A DNA stretch of 10,046 bases, from NCBI GenBank assembly GCA_964593555.1, contig CAZQIC010000156.1, forward strand, positions 1 to 10,046. The letters are read 5' to 3'. Within the stretch, counting starts at the first letter, position 1. Each line of letters starts with the position of its first letter. This document shows, one piece after another, positions 1-7,505 of this stretch. The stretch is from CAZQIC01 sp964593555 (GTDB taxonomy: Bacteria > Bacteroidota > Bacteroidia > JAFLBG01). A program made the position numbers and the translations under genes. The notes beneath the pieces were generated by a model. The model was not told the DNA's origin. It was given only the letters and a program-made list of their open reading frames with translations, and searched no databases.

Positions 1-52
1 ATCTAAAAAAAAATACGGTTACATTTGTTAAAATCAATTAATAGAACCTCCC

Positions 53-81
53 TTGTATTATTTTAATCGGTGTTAATTTTG
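53..81 (+). promoter_or_regulatory. Candidate Bacteroidota sigma-A-type promoter for the adhesin gene
   Basis: A TTG at 53-55 is followed after 18 nt by TAATTTTG at 74-81, an exact match to the Bacteroidota -7 consensus TAnnTTTG, with the -33 TTG at an accepted spacing. Transcription would start a few bases after 81, leaving a leader of about 80 nt before the ATG at 168. A second exact -7 match, TACATTTG, lies at 20-27, but its -33 region falls outside the window. The rest of 1-167 is AT-rich and holds no gene that I can see. This is a motif match only; such boxes occur by chance in AT-rich DNA. Confidence 0.4.
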
Positions 82-167
82 AGGAATAAGCAGATATCAA
101 TTTGTTTTACTAACTTAATAGAGCAATATGAAAGAATAAGTAGTTAACAAATTTGATAAATTATTAG

Positions 168-623
168 ATGTTTAATAATACATCCCTGAAATTTCTTTCT
201 TGTTTCATTTTACTCCATTTTTTGCTTCCATTACAAGCACAGAAAAAATCATCCTTCGAGTTTGTTGAAAATATGGGTCAGGTAGTTGACATGAACAAGA
301 ACAAAAGGATGGATATCTTGTTTTCTTCTTCAGGCAGTTCCGGAAATATATATATAGCTAAAACTGGGATTTCATTTATTTTTTCTGATTATAAAAGGAA
401 AGAAAAGTCTTCTTTTGAAATAGCCCAAATTTATGGTATAAAAAATAAATTATCTGGTACCAAGGCAAACACATATTATAGAATAGATCTTGATTTTATT
501 GGTGCCAATGCAAAAGCGGAAATTAGAAAGGAATTTCCTTTGCCTGGAGAATTCAATTATTATTATGGGCATTGCAGAGAAGGAATAAAAGGAGTAAAAG
601 CGTATAAAAAAATTACACTTTAA
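168..623 (+). pseudogene. N-terminal fragment of SBBP-repeat surface protein, cut by in-frame TAA
   Basis: This is the first 151 codons of a large exported protein. The ATG at 168 opens a clear signal peptide: polar residues and a Lys, then a hydrophobic stretch (about 9-22), with likely cleavage after LQA-24 leaving Gln at +1, a common Bacteroidota pattern. The mature part has the FVENMGQ motif (32-38) that typically opens SBBP-repeat proteins, then beta-rich sequence. The frame ends at TAA 621-623 within the conserved stretch that in relatives reads roughly YKKxTxxNxYxxID. The codons just after the stop (N-L-Y-E-K-I-D) continue that stretch in the same frame, so this is not a complete small gene. 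On its own, the product would be exported but would lack the propeller repeats and the sorting domain. I infer a recent nonsense mutation or a sequence error; readthrough is less likely. Confidence 0.8.
621..623 (+). other. In-frame nonsense codon (TAA) splitting the adhesin gene
   Basis: The frames on both sides of this TAA are the same (168 and 627 are both in phase), and the protein similarity runs through it: KKITL, stop, NLYEKIDVAYY. A one-base change from AAA (Lys) would give a natural family sequence. An insertion or deletion is not needed, because the frame does not shift. No selenocysteine or pyrrolysine context applies to TAA. Confidence 0.85.
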
Positions 624-626
624 AAT

Positions 627-3600
627 TTGTATGAAAAAATTGATGTCGCTTATTATACAAATGAAAGGGGTGTGTTTGAATACGATTTTATAGTTAAACC
701 TTCCGGGAATATCTCAGACATAAAATTCAAATATCGTGGAGCGAGCGATATCGTACTTGCGAACAATAAACTTACAGTCACAAGTCCGTTTGGTGAGATA
801 GAAGAGTGGATGCCAGAAGTTTACCAGGTAATTGAAGGAGAAAAAATAAAAGTGAATGCGGCCTATAAAATGGTGAATGGGGAAGTATCTTTTAATGTGC
901 CTGTTTATAATAGATCTTACAATTTAATTATTGATCCCTGGATCACATACTACGGTGGTGCAGAACCGGATGAACCGTATAGCAATGCCTGCGATGCAAA
1001 TGCAAATGTTATTGTAACCGGGCTGACAAGGTCTCCCAATTTTCCGGTTACGCCTGGCGCTTATCAAACTGCTTTAAATGGAACAGATGCAGATGCATTT
1101 GTTTTAAAATTTGATAAGACTGGAGTGCGCCAATGGTGCACCTTTTATGGCGGGTCATTTGACGATCAAGGATGGGGAGTAACTGCTGATGCAATTGGAA
1201 ATATTGTTATCACCGGGAATACAGCATCCCCCGATTTGCCTGTAACACCAGGAGCATTTCAAACACAGCTGATAGCGGGCACTATGGCTTATGCGGCAAA
1301 ATTTACATCAGCAGGTGCTTTAAGCTGGGCAACATATATTGGCGGAACAGTGGGAGAGTCAGGAGTTGATGTTGATGTTGATGCAGCAAACAATGTGGTA
1401 GTCCATGGAGACGCAAATTCTCCTGATTTCCCGGTAACAACAGGATGTTTTCAGAGTCAGTTATCAGGAATAGATATTTATTTAATTAAATTTTCTCCGG
1501 CGGGTGCTATTCAGTGGGCAACTTTTTTTGGAGGTAGTGGTATGGATGTTGCAAAGGATGTTGCGACTGACAACTTGAATAATATTGTCATACATGGAAA
1601 TACAATATCAACTGATATGCCGGTTTCCACGGGTGCTTTCCAAACAGCAAATGTTGGTTTTATGAATGGCTCAAGTTATGTTACAAAATTCGATCCATCC
1701 GGCGCTCTTGTATTTAGTACTTATTTTTCTGGTACACAAAAACAGGATGAAGGTTTTGGAATTGATGCAGATGCAAATGGAGATATTGTTGTGACGGGTA
1801 TGACGCGCTCCTCAGATTTTCCTGTAACACCCGGTGCATTCCAAACTCAATACATGAGTACCTGGCCGGAAGCAGATGCATATATTTCTAAATTCAGTCC
1901 AACAGGAACTTTGTTGTGGTCTACATTATATGGTGGTGTTGATCAGGACGAATCTTTTACAATTGCTGTTGATTCCAAGAATGACATTTTTGTTATGGGA
2001 GATACTTATGCAAGTGATTTCCCTACAACCAATTGTTCTTATCAGCCTGTTTTCGGTGGTGATGAGGATAATTACATTATTAAATTTGATCCGAATGGGA
2101 ATAGAATCTGCGCCGGTTTTTTAGGAGACAATGATCATGACGAAATGGAAAGTGTCGGGAACCTTTCGGTGGCCGGAGGGTTTGTGTACATGGCAGTAAT
2201 TGGTCCTAAGAGTACGCCCGCAACTCCTGGTGCATTCCAGACATCCTGGGCACTTAAGAGTGATATTTTTTTAGTTCAATTGTGTGGAAACACTTGCGGA
2301 CTTAGTTTGATGAGTTTGTCTGCATCAGCTTCTCAAACAAATTTTTGTGCGGGCCAATCAACAAATTTCATAGGTTCAAATGCATCATGTGATACAACAG
2401 AAGATACATATCAGTGGACTTTTGCTGGTGCCACACCTTCAGCATCAACACAAAAAAATCCCGCAAATGTTTTTTATAATACTGCTGGCAATTATTCGGT
2501 AAAACTGGTAGTCACAACACCCTGTGGAACAGATTCTATGATATTGAATAATTATATAACCGTAAATGCTAGTCCTGTTATGTCAGTTGCCGGAAACACA
2601 GTTGTGTGTACCGGTGATAGTACAACGTTAACCGCACAAGGTGCTGCAAGTTATTTTTGGAGTACTGGCGTTGCAACAACTACACTAACAGTTTCTCCAA
2701 CACTCATTACCACTTATTCTGTAGTGGGAACTTTGGGATCCTGTTATGATACTTCGTTTGTAACTATTACACCTATGGTGCCGCCAATAGCGGTTATAAC
2801 CGGCGATACATCTGTATGCGGGGGAACTACATTAATGTTAACTGCATCCGGTGGAGCCTTTTATAGCTGGAGCACGACGTCTATTCATACCGCCACGCTG
2901 CAGGTAACACCAACAAGTAATACAACTTACACAGTTGTTGCTTCAAACGGAAATTGTTATGATACAGCTTATATTTCCATAACATTTACTGCAACACCTT
3001 TTGCTGCTATTTCGGGTAATACAAATATATGCAGTGGTAATAGTACAATCCTTACTGCTATTGGAGGTGGAAATTATCAATGGAGCACAGGTGTTAATAC
3101 AAATACAATAAATGTAATTCCTGGCGGTTCTGGTTTGTATACGTTAACAGTATCATCGGGTATATGTTGGGATTCCGCGTCTGTTATGATAAACGTTGTG
3201 CAGCAACCTACGGCTGCGGCAAGTAATGATACAATTATATGCAGGGGAGAAAGTGTGTTGCTCAGCGCTTCAGGTGGAAGTAGTTATTTTTGGAACAATG
3301 CTTCGTCAACGTCTTCGATAAATATTTCACCATTACTTTCTTCTGTTTATTCTGTAACAGTTTCAAATAATCCTTGTTACGATATAGAAGTAATTTCGGT
3401 AACGGTAAATAATAATCCAACGGCAAGCATTACAACCGGAGGCGGAAATATGTTAACCGCATCTGGCGGGGTAAGTTATAGCTGGACACCCACAACAGGA
3501 CTAGGTTGCATTACTTGTGCAGATCCGATTGCAGATCCACACCAATCAACCGGCTATTGTGTTGCTGTTACAGATACAAATAATTGTGTTGATACTGCAT

Positions 3601-3902
3601 GTGTATGGATCGGAGTTGATATGGCGGGTGGTGAAGTGTTTGTGCCCACAGCATTTTCTCCGAATGCCGATGGACAAAACGATTATTTTTATGTGAACTC
3701 CAACTGCGTCGTCAATTTTAAATTTACAATTTTTGACAGATGGGGAAATAAGGTTTTCGAAACAACCGATCCTGCTTTTAAATGGGATGGAAAATATAAA
3801 GGAGAGTTAATGGATGCGGCAGTATTCGTTTACCAAATGAACGCCTATTTCCTCAGCAAAGAAACGCTGATCCAAAAAGGGAATATTTCGCTTGTCAGAT
3901 AA
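627..3902 (+). CDS. SBBP-repeat / PKD / Ig-like protein with CHU_C type IX secretion domain (remainder of split gene)
   Basis: This is the larger part (1091 residues counted from the TTG at 627) of a predicted cell-surface or secreted adhesin-like protein. After the end of the N-terminal region (about 1-104), SBBP repeats run from about 105 to 555. Seven copies of the hallmark xPVTPGAFQT-like segment are visible, each near a YxGG or YFSG turn. A PKD domain follows (about 560-650, with YQWTFAGATPS and a GNYSVKLVV strand), then five Ig-like repeats of about 70 residues (652-1002). The C-terminus (about 1003-1091; VFVPTAFSPNADGQNDYF, FDRWGNKVFE, WDGKYKGE) is the gliding-motility-associated CHU_C domain, a type B signal for type IX secretion. 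The TTG is only the first possible start after the TAA. The true start is probably 168, because this piece alone has no signal peptide and could not leave the cytoplasm. No other frame damage is visible across 3.3 kb, which suggests the stop is recent or an artefact. Confidence 0.85.
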   Translation: MYEKIDVAYYTNERGVFEYDFIVKPSGNISDIKFKYRGASDIVLANNKLTVTSPFGEIEEWMPEVYQVIEGEKIKVNAAYKMVNGEVSFNVPVYNRSYNLIIDPWITYYGGAEPDEPYSNACDANANVIVTGLTRSPNFPVTPGAYQTALNGTDADAFVLKFDKTGVRQWCTFYGGSFDDQGWGVTADAIGNIVITGNTASPDLPVTPGAFQTQLIAGTMAYAAKFTSAGALSWATYIGGTVGESGVDVDVDAANNVVVHGDANSPDFPVTTGCFQSQLSGIDIYLIKFSPAGAIQWATFFGGSGMDVAKDVATDNLNNIVIHGNTISTDMPVSTGAFQTANVGFMNGSSYVTKFDPSGALVFSTYFSGTQKQDEGFGIDADANGDIVVTGMTRSSDFPVTPGAFQTQYMSTWPEADAYISKFSPTGTLLWSTLYGGVDQDESFTIAVDSKNDIFVMGDTYASDFPTTNCSYQPVFGGDEDNYIIKFDPNGNRICAGFLGDNDHDEMESVGNLSVAGGFVYMAVIGPKSTPATPGAFQTSWALKSDIFLVQLCGNTCGLSLMSLSASASQTNFCAGQSTNFIGSNASCDTTEDTYQWTFAGATPSASTQKNPANVFYNTAGNYSVKLVVTTPCGTDSMILNNYITVNASPVMSVAGNTVVCTGDSTTLTAQGAASYFWSTGVATTTLTVSPTLITTYSVVGTLGSCYDTSFVTITPMVPPIAVITGDTSVCGGTTLMLTASGGAFYSWSTTSIHTATLQVTPTSNTTYTVVASNGNCYDTAYISITFTATPFAAISGNTNICSGNSTILTAIGGGNYQWSTGVNTNTINVIPGGSGLYTLTVSSGICWDSASVMINVVQQPTAAASNDTIICRGESVLLSASGGSSYFWNNASSTSSINISPLLSSVYSVTVSNNPCYDIEVISVTVNNNPTASITTGGGNMLTASGGVSYSWTPTTGLGCITCADPIADPHQSTGYCVAVTDTNNCVDTACVWIGVDMAGGEVFVPTAFSPNADGQNDYFYVNSNCVVNFKFTIFDRWGNKVFETTDPAFKWDGKYKGELMDAAVFVYQMNAYFLSKETLIQKGNISLVR
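939..2288 (+). repeat. Seven SBBP (beta-propeller-type) protein repeats
   Basis: Seven repeats of about 60-70 residues each carry a segment like FPVTPGAYQT, LPVTPGAFQT, FPVTTGCFQS, MPVSTGAFQT, FPVTPGAFQT, FPTTNCSYQP or TPATPGAFQT. These are followed by an aromatic/aliphatic KF strand (for example AFVLKFD, YLIKFSP, YISKFSP) and a W/STYYGG-like turn. The alternation matches SBBP repeats, which are thought to form a propeller. The sixth and seventh copies are the most diverged. Seven units would suit one closed seven-bladed propeller; that is an inference. Confidence 0.75.
2580..3632 (+). repeat. Five tandem Ig-like repeats of about 70 residues
   Basis: Repeats start at about 2580, 2787, 3003, 3213 and 3423. 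The first four share an early ICxG cysteine, a LTAxGG strand, a Y-x-W-S motif, a T-YxV strand and a second cysteine in a CYD or CWD motif, so each probably holds one disulfide. The fifth is a different subtype: it lacks the early cysteine, has SYSWTPTTGLGC and CxxC, and ends with CVAVTDTNNC. This last form commonly precedes a CHU_C domain in Bacteroidota surface proteins. The array likely acts as a stalk between the propeller/PKD part and the sorting domain. Confidence 0.7.
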
Positions 3903-4009
3903 TTTTTTATTTATCTCAACACTTTACATAACAATGGTGTTCTGTTTCACTACTATCAAACGTACCTCATAACAAAGAAGTTAAATAAGCTAAATTTTAT
4001 TATATTGTA

Positions 4010-4025
4010 ATTGTATTTATACAAT
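4010..4025. promoter_or_regulatory. Short dyad ATTGTAT-TT-ATACAAT upstream of the TTG start
   Basis: A perfect 7-bp inverted repeat with a 2-bp centre ends 11 nt before the TTG at 4037. The left arm is also a direct repeat of the preceding ATTGTA (4004-4009). It is symmetric enough to be a regulator site or a small leader hairpin, but the surrounding 134-bp gap (3903-4036) is very AT-rich and no TAnnTTTG box with a suitable TTG was found there. The rest of the gap holds nothing else that I can identify. Confidence 0.2.
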
Positions 4026-4036
4026 AAAACAAAGTA

Positions 4037-5575
4037 TTGAAAACGCCATCCAAAGATCTGTTTGAGTTGATCAAATCATTGTCACGCACTGAAAAGGCAT
4101 ACTTTAAAAAATTTGGTAAACTGCATGTTTTGGGTGATGAGAATAATTACATTAGACTTTTTGATGCCATTGAAAAACAAAAAAATTATGATGATGAAAA
4201 GTTGAGAAATAAGTTTGCAGGAGAAAGAATGCTGCTTCACTTTTGGAGCGCAAAAAAGTATTTATATGATTTGGTGCTGAAGAGCATGGAGCTTTATCAT
4301 AAAAACACTAAATCGGAATTAATGAGTTTGAGCCGACAGGCGGAGATATTGCTGGAAAAAAATCTTTTTATTCAGGCAAAAAGAATTATTTCAAAAGGTA
4401 TAAAACTATCTAAACAATACGAATTGAATTTGATGCTGGCGGATTTTTTTAACCTGGAAAGAAGATGCGCGTATTTAATGTCCTATAACGGAGTAGACAG
4501 GGAACTTTTAAATAAAAATTATAATGGGGTACGAATGGCGCTTATGCATCACCTGAATGAAGTTAGCTATGGACATCTTTCTAATGTTATATTTTTTAAG
4601 TTGAATAGAAGAGGGCTTATTCGGGAACAAGGGCAGGGAAGGTACCTGGAAAAGATAATTGACCATAGTCTTTTGAAGAGCGAAGATGCAGCAAATACAT
4701 TCGCCGCTAAGGTTAATTTTAACACTATTAAATATATTTACCATAACGTAAAAGGCAATTTTAAGGAGGCCCATAAATATAATGAGCGATTGACTGACCT
4801 CTATGAGGCGAATCCTTTTCAGTTAGAAAAAAATTTACAGGGATATATTACAATACTTGTTAATTCGGCTTTGGTATGGACGGCCCTTGAAAAGTACGAT
4901 GATGTTGACACCGTAATTAAAAAAATTAAAAAAATTGAGGTCAAGGATAAAACCATTCAAAATTTTGTTTTGCTTCACACTGGTCTCAGAAAAATGGAAG
5001 CATTGTATTTGAGTGGAAAAATGGAAGAGGCAAAGCCGATTGTGTTATCTATTTACAATCAGGTACGGAACAATGAAATTGATTTTAAAGATAATGCGGC
5101 CCACGAAATTACCTATTATTATACTTTGGGTTCCTTTTTATTTATTTTAAAACACTATAAAGAATCAAATGCGATTTTAAACAAAATTTATAATAACCCG
5201 TTAGCAGATACACGCACCGATGTACAATGTATTGTAAGGATTATTTTGTTGTTGATTTATTTTGAAATGAATAAGCTGGATTTACTTATGAACACTATAA
5301 ATTCCACTTATCGTTTTTTAAGTAAAAAGCAAAAGCTGTTTCGACTTGAAAATGTATTCATTTCTTTTTTTAAGAGGATTTTAATACAGGAGAATAAAGG
5401 AGGCTCACATAAAGAAGTTTTTGTTGAATTGAAAAATGAGGTGCAGAAAATTTATGCTGACCCTTATGAATCAACAGCCGAGAGGTATTTTAGTTTTCTG
5501 CTTTGGATCGAAGGTAAAATTCAAAAACGTCCTTTTGCTGAAATGATAAAAGAGAATAAATCTCCAAGGAGATGA
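4037..5575 (+). CDS. Cytoplasmic alpha-helical, TPR-like protein of unknown function
   Basis: This 512-residue protein has no signal peptide or membrane segment and is rich in Lys, Glu, Leu and Tyr. It is predicted to be helical almost throughout. The N-terminus (DLFELIKSLSRTEKAYFKKFG) resembles that of a large group of uncharacterised Bacteroidota proteins with TPR-like helical pairs; this is recognition of a style, not a confirmed family hit. Helix pairs with TPR-like spacing are visible, for example at about 105-140 and 215-260. I chose TTG at 4037 because an in-frame TAA lies just upstream (4025-4027), no ATG or GTG lies between, and the conserved N-terminus begins at this codon. The preceding gene ends 134 nt away, so operon linkage is uncertain. 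The stop TGA (5573-5575) touches the stop codon of convergent uvrC. A scaffold or protein-interaction role is plausible; no catalytic motif is visible. Confidence 0.8.
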   Translation: MKTPSKDLFELIKSLSRTEKAYFKKFGKLHVLGDENNYIRLFDAIEKQKNYDDEKLRNKFAGERMLLHFWSAKKYLYDLVLKSMELYHKNTKSELMSLSRQAEILLEKNLFIQAKRIISKGIKLSKQYELNLMLADFFNLERRCAYLMSYNGVDRELLNKNYNGVRMALMHHLNEVSYGHLSNVIFFKLNRRGLIREQGQGRYLEKIIDHSLLKSEDAANTFAAKVNFNTIKYIYHNVKGNFKEAHKYNERLTDLYEANPFQLEKNLQGYITILVNSALVWTALEKYDDVDTVIKKIKKIEVKDKTIQNFVLLHTGLRKMEALYLSGKMEEAKPIVLSIYNQVRNNEIDFKDNAAHEITYYYTLGSFLFILKHYKESNAILNKIYNNPLADTRTDVQCIVRIILLLIYFEMNKLDLLMNTINSTYRFLSKKQKLFRLENVFISFFKRILIQENKGGSHKEVFVELKNEVQKIYADPYESTAERYFSFLLWIEGKIQKRPFAEMIKENKSPRR

Positions 5576-7381
5576 TTAATTTTTTTTGTTAAAATAATTA
5601 AAGACCAGTTTTCCTTTAGAATCGCCAATCACTTCCGTTAATTCTTTTTCTGATTTTTCCTTTATTGTTTTTACCGATTTAAATTTTTGTAGTAACTTTT
5701 GCGCGGTACTGTCGCTCACTCCCTTGATCAGTGTTAGCTCTGTTTTTATAGTCCCTTTATCTCTTCTCGACCGATGGTGTGTAATTCCAAAACGATGTGC
5801 TTCGTTGCGCATGTGTTGTATTATGCGAAGTGTCTCCGATTTTTTATCAATGTACATGGGTAACGAATCACCGGGATAATAAATTTCTTCTAATCTTTTT
5901 GCAATGCCAATGATGCTGATCTTGCCTCTAAGGTTAAGTAGTTCAAGACTTTTTAAAGCTGCGCTTAGTTGTCCTTTGCCGCCGTCAACAACAATAAGTT
6001 GTGGCAAGGGTTGTTGTTCATCCAATAATCTTTTATAACGGCGATGGATCACCTCTTCCATGGAAGCAAAATCATCAGGGCCTTCAACTGTTTTTATATT
6101 GTAGTGGCGATAATCTTTTTTACTTGGCTTGGCATCTTTAAATACCACCATTGCAGAGACAGGATAAGTGCCTTGCATGTTTGAGTTGTCAAAACACTCA
6201 ATGTATTTAGGTTCTTCCGGAAGTCGTAAATCTTTTTGCATTTGAGAAAGAATACGTTTGCTGTGCCTTTCCGGATCAACTAATAATTCCTGTTTTTGTT
6301 TATCTCGCATGTAATACTCAATGTTCCTTTGAGAAAGTTCCAATAACTTTTTTTTATCCCCGCGCTGGGGAACAATAAATACTGTGTTTTCAATTTTAAG
6401 GTCTATTTCAAATGGAACAATAATTTCATCAGAACCCTCACCGAAATGTTGCCGCATCTCTGCAATTCCTAATTGCAATAATTCTTCATGCGTTTCATCC
6501 ATTTTCTTTTTTAGTTCAATGGTGTGCCCTTGTATAATGGCCCCATTCACCACTTTTAAAAAATTTACATAACCCGATTTCTCATCTGAACCAACAGAAA
6601 AAATATCGACGTTATGGATAGTGGGGCTCACAATAGTTGATTTGCTCTGGAAATTTTCAAGCATTTCAATTTTTTCTTTTATTACTTGCGCCTTTTCAAA
6701 TTCTTGTTGTTGAGAATGCCTGAGCATTAGTTCTTTTAAATATTTTATTACATGCAAGCCATTTCCTTTTAAAATATCTTTTACCTGTGCAATGGATTCA
6801 TTGTAATCTTCTTCACTCTGAATCGCTTCACAGGGTCCTTTACAATTCCCGATATGAAATTCCAGGCACACCTTGAATTTTTTCTTTTCAATATTTTCCT
6901 GTGAAAGATTTAGGCTGCATGTGCGAAGAGGATACAATTGTTTTACAAGATCCAGCATGGTGTTCATGATCTTTACAGAAGCATAAGGCCCGAAATATTG
7001 AGAGCCGTCACGGATTACATTGCGTGTAGTGAAGACACGGGGGAAACGTTCATTTTTTATGCATATCCAGGGATAGGTTTTATCATCTTTAAGTAAAACA
7101 TTATACCGCGGCTGGTATTTTTTTATGAGGTTGTTCTCGAGCAGCAATGCATCGAACTCTGTTTCTACAACAATATATTTTATATCAACGATCTTAGAAA
7201 CAAGTACGGTGGTCTTACCATTTTCATGGACATCTTTTTGGAAATAGGATGAAACCCTTTTTTTCAGGTCTTTTGCTTTACCAACATATATTAACTTGCT
7301 TTCTTTATCATAATACTGATACACACCTGGGTTGGAGGGAAGGGATCTTATTATATTATGGAGTGATTCAGGCAGGTTCAT
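5576..7381 (-). CDS. uvrC: UvrABC excinuclease subunit C
   Basis: This subunit makes both incisions, 3' then 5' of a lesion, in nucleotide excision repair after UvrA/UvrB have marked the damage; it acts in the cytoplasm on DNA. Its 601 residues are close to the 610 of E. coli UvrC. The N-terminal GIY-YIG nuclease is intact: GVY at 19-21, YVGKAKDLKKR with Tyr32 and Arg42, Glu82, and Asn94 (PRYNVLLKDDKTYPW). Four cysteines (155, 172, 180, 184) match the iron-sulfur motif reported for UvrC. The UVR helix that contacts UvrB lies at about 212-246. The RNase H-like nuclease keeps Asp398 (ECFDNSN), Asp436/437, Asp466 (VVDGGKGQ) and His536 (THHRSRR). A C-terminal helix-hairpin-helix region (about 549-597, LIKGVSDSTAQKLL) binds DNA. 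The ATG at 7381 gives the expected N-terminus. It is not in an operon with its neighbours, which face it or run away from it. Confidence 0.97.
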   Translation of the reverse strand: MNLPESLHNIIRSLPSNPGVYQYYDKESKLIYVGKAKDLKKRVSSYFQKDVHENGKTTVLVSKIVDIKYIVVETEFDALLLENNLIKKYQPRYNVLLKDDKTYPWICIKNERFPRVFTTRNVIRDGSQYFGPYASVKIMNTMLDLVKQLYPLRTCSLNLSQENIEKKKFKVCLEFHIGNCKGPCEAIQSEEDYNESIAQVKDILKGNGLHVIKYLKELMLRHSQQQEFEKAQVIKEKIEMLENFQSKSTIVSPTIHNVDIFSVGSDEKSGYVNFLKVVNGAIIQGHTIELKKKMDETHEELLQLGIAEMRQHFGEGSDEIIVPFEIDLKIENTVFIVPQRGDKKKLLELSQRNIEYYMRDKQKQELLVDPERHSKRILSQMQKDLRLPEEPKYIECFDNSNMQGTYPVSAMVVFKDAKPSKKDYRHYNIKTVEGPDDFASMEEVIHRRYKRLLDEQQPLPQLIVVDGGKGQLSAALKSLELLNLRGKISIIGIAKRLEEIYYPGDSLPMYIDKKSETLRIIQHMRNEAHRFGITHHRSRRDKGTIKTELTLIKGVSDSTAQKLLQKFKSVKTIKEKSEKELTEVIGDSKGKLVFNYFNKKN

Positions 7382-7385
7382 AAAG

Positions 7386-7393
7386 CAAACATA
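7386..7393 (-). promoter_or_regulatory. TATGTTTG -7-like box just upstream of uvrC
   Basis: On the minus strand TATGTTTG matches TAnnTTTG exactly and ends 4 nt before the uvrC ATG. If real, the transcript would start at or next to the start codon and be nearly leaderless. No good TTG lies at the -33 distance; the region there is a T run. The match may be chance. Confidence 0.2.
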
Positions 7394-7445
7394 ATGTATA
7401 AATTTACGAAAAAACGAAGATTTTTGTCGGTTTAAGGCGTAAAAA

Positions 7446-7476
7446 TTGGAGGAAATAGTAATAATCCCTACCTTAG
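7446..7476 (+). promoter_or_regulatory. Weak candidate promoter for the small lipoprotein gene
   Basis: TTG at 7446-7448 and TACCTTAG at 7469-7476 are separated by 20 nt. The second element matches TAnnTTTG with one mismatch. It would place the transcription start about 20 nt before the ATG at 7506. The 124-bp gap to divergent uvrC holds both sets of signals and no other gene. Confidence 0.25.
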
Positions 7477-7505
7477 TTTTTCTATAATTATTTTATTATA
7501 AGCAT

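Noticed and set aside
128..139. Tiny ATG-AAA-GAA-TAA frame in the adhesin leader
   Set aside because: Three codons with no ribosome site; expected by chance in AT-rich DNA.
627..629. TTG as the true start of an independent 1091-residue protein
   Set aside because: It lies three bases after the TAA in the same frame, has no signal peptide behind it, and sits in the middle of a conserved region, so it is only the first possible start after the stop.
1876..2124. Open frame of 82 codons inside the adhesin gene
   Set aside because: It is an out-of-frame shadow of the SBBP repeats with low-complexity sequence and no independent signals.
4508..4774. Minus-strand open frame of 88 codons
   Set aside because: It is antisense to the well-supported TPR-like gene, and its translation has no recognisable features.
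6094..6572. Small open frames on both strands within uvrC
   Set aside because: They overlap a complete, clearly coding uvrC and are explained as shadows.
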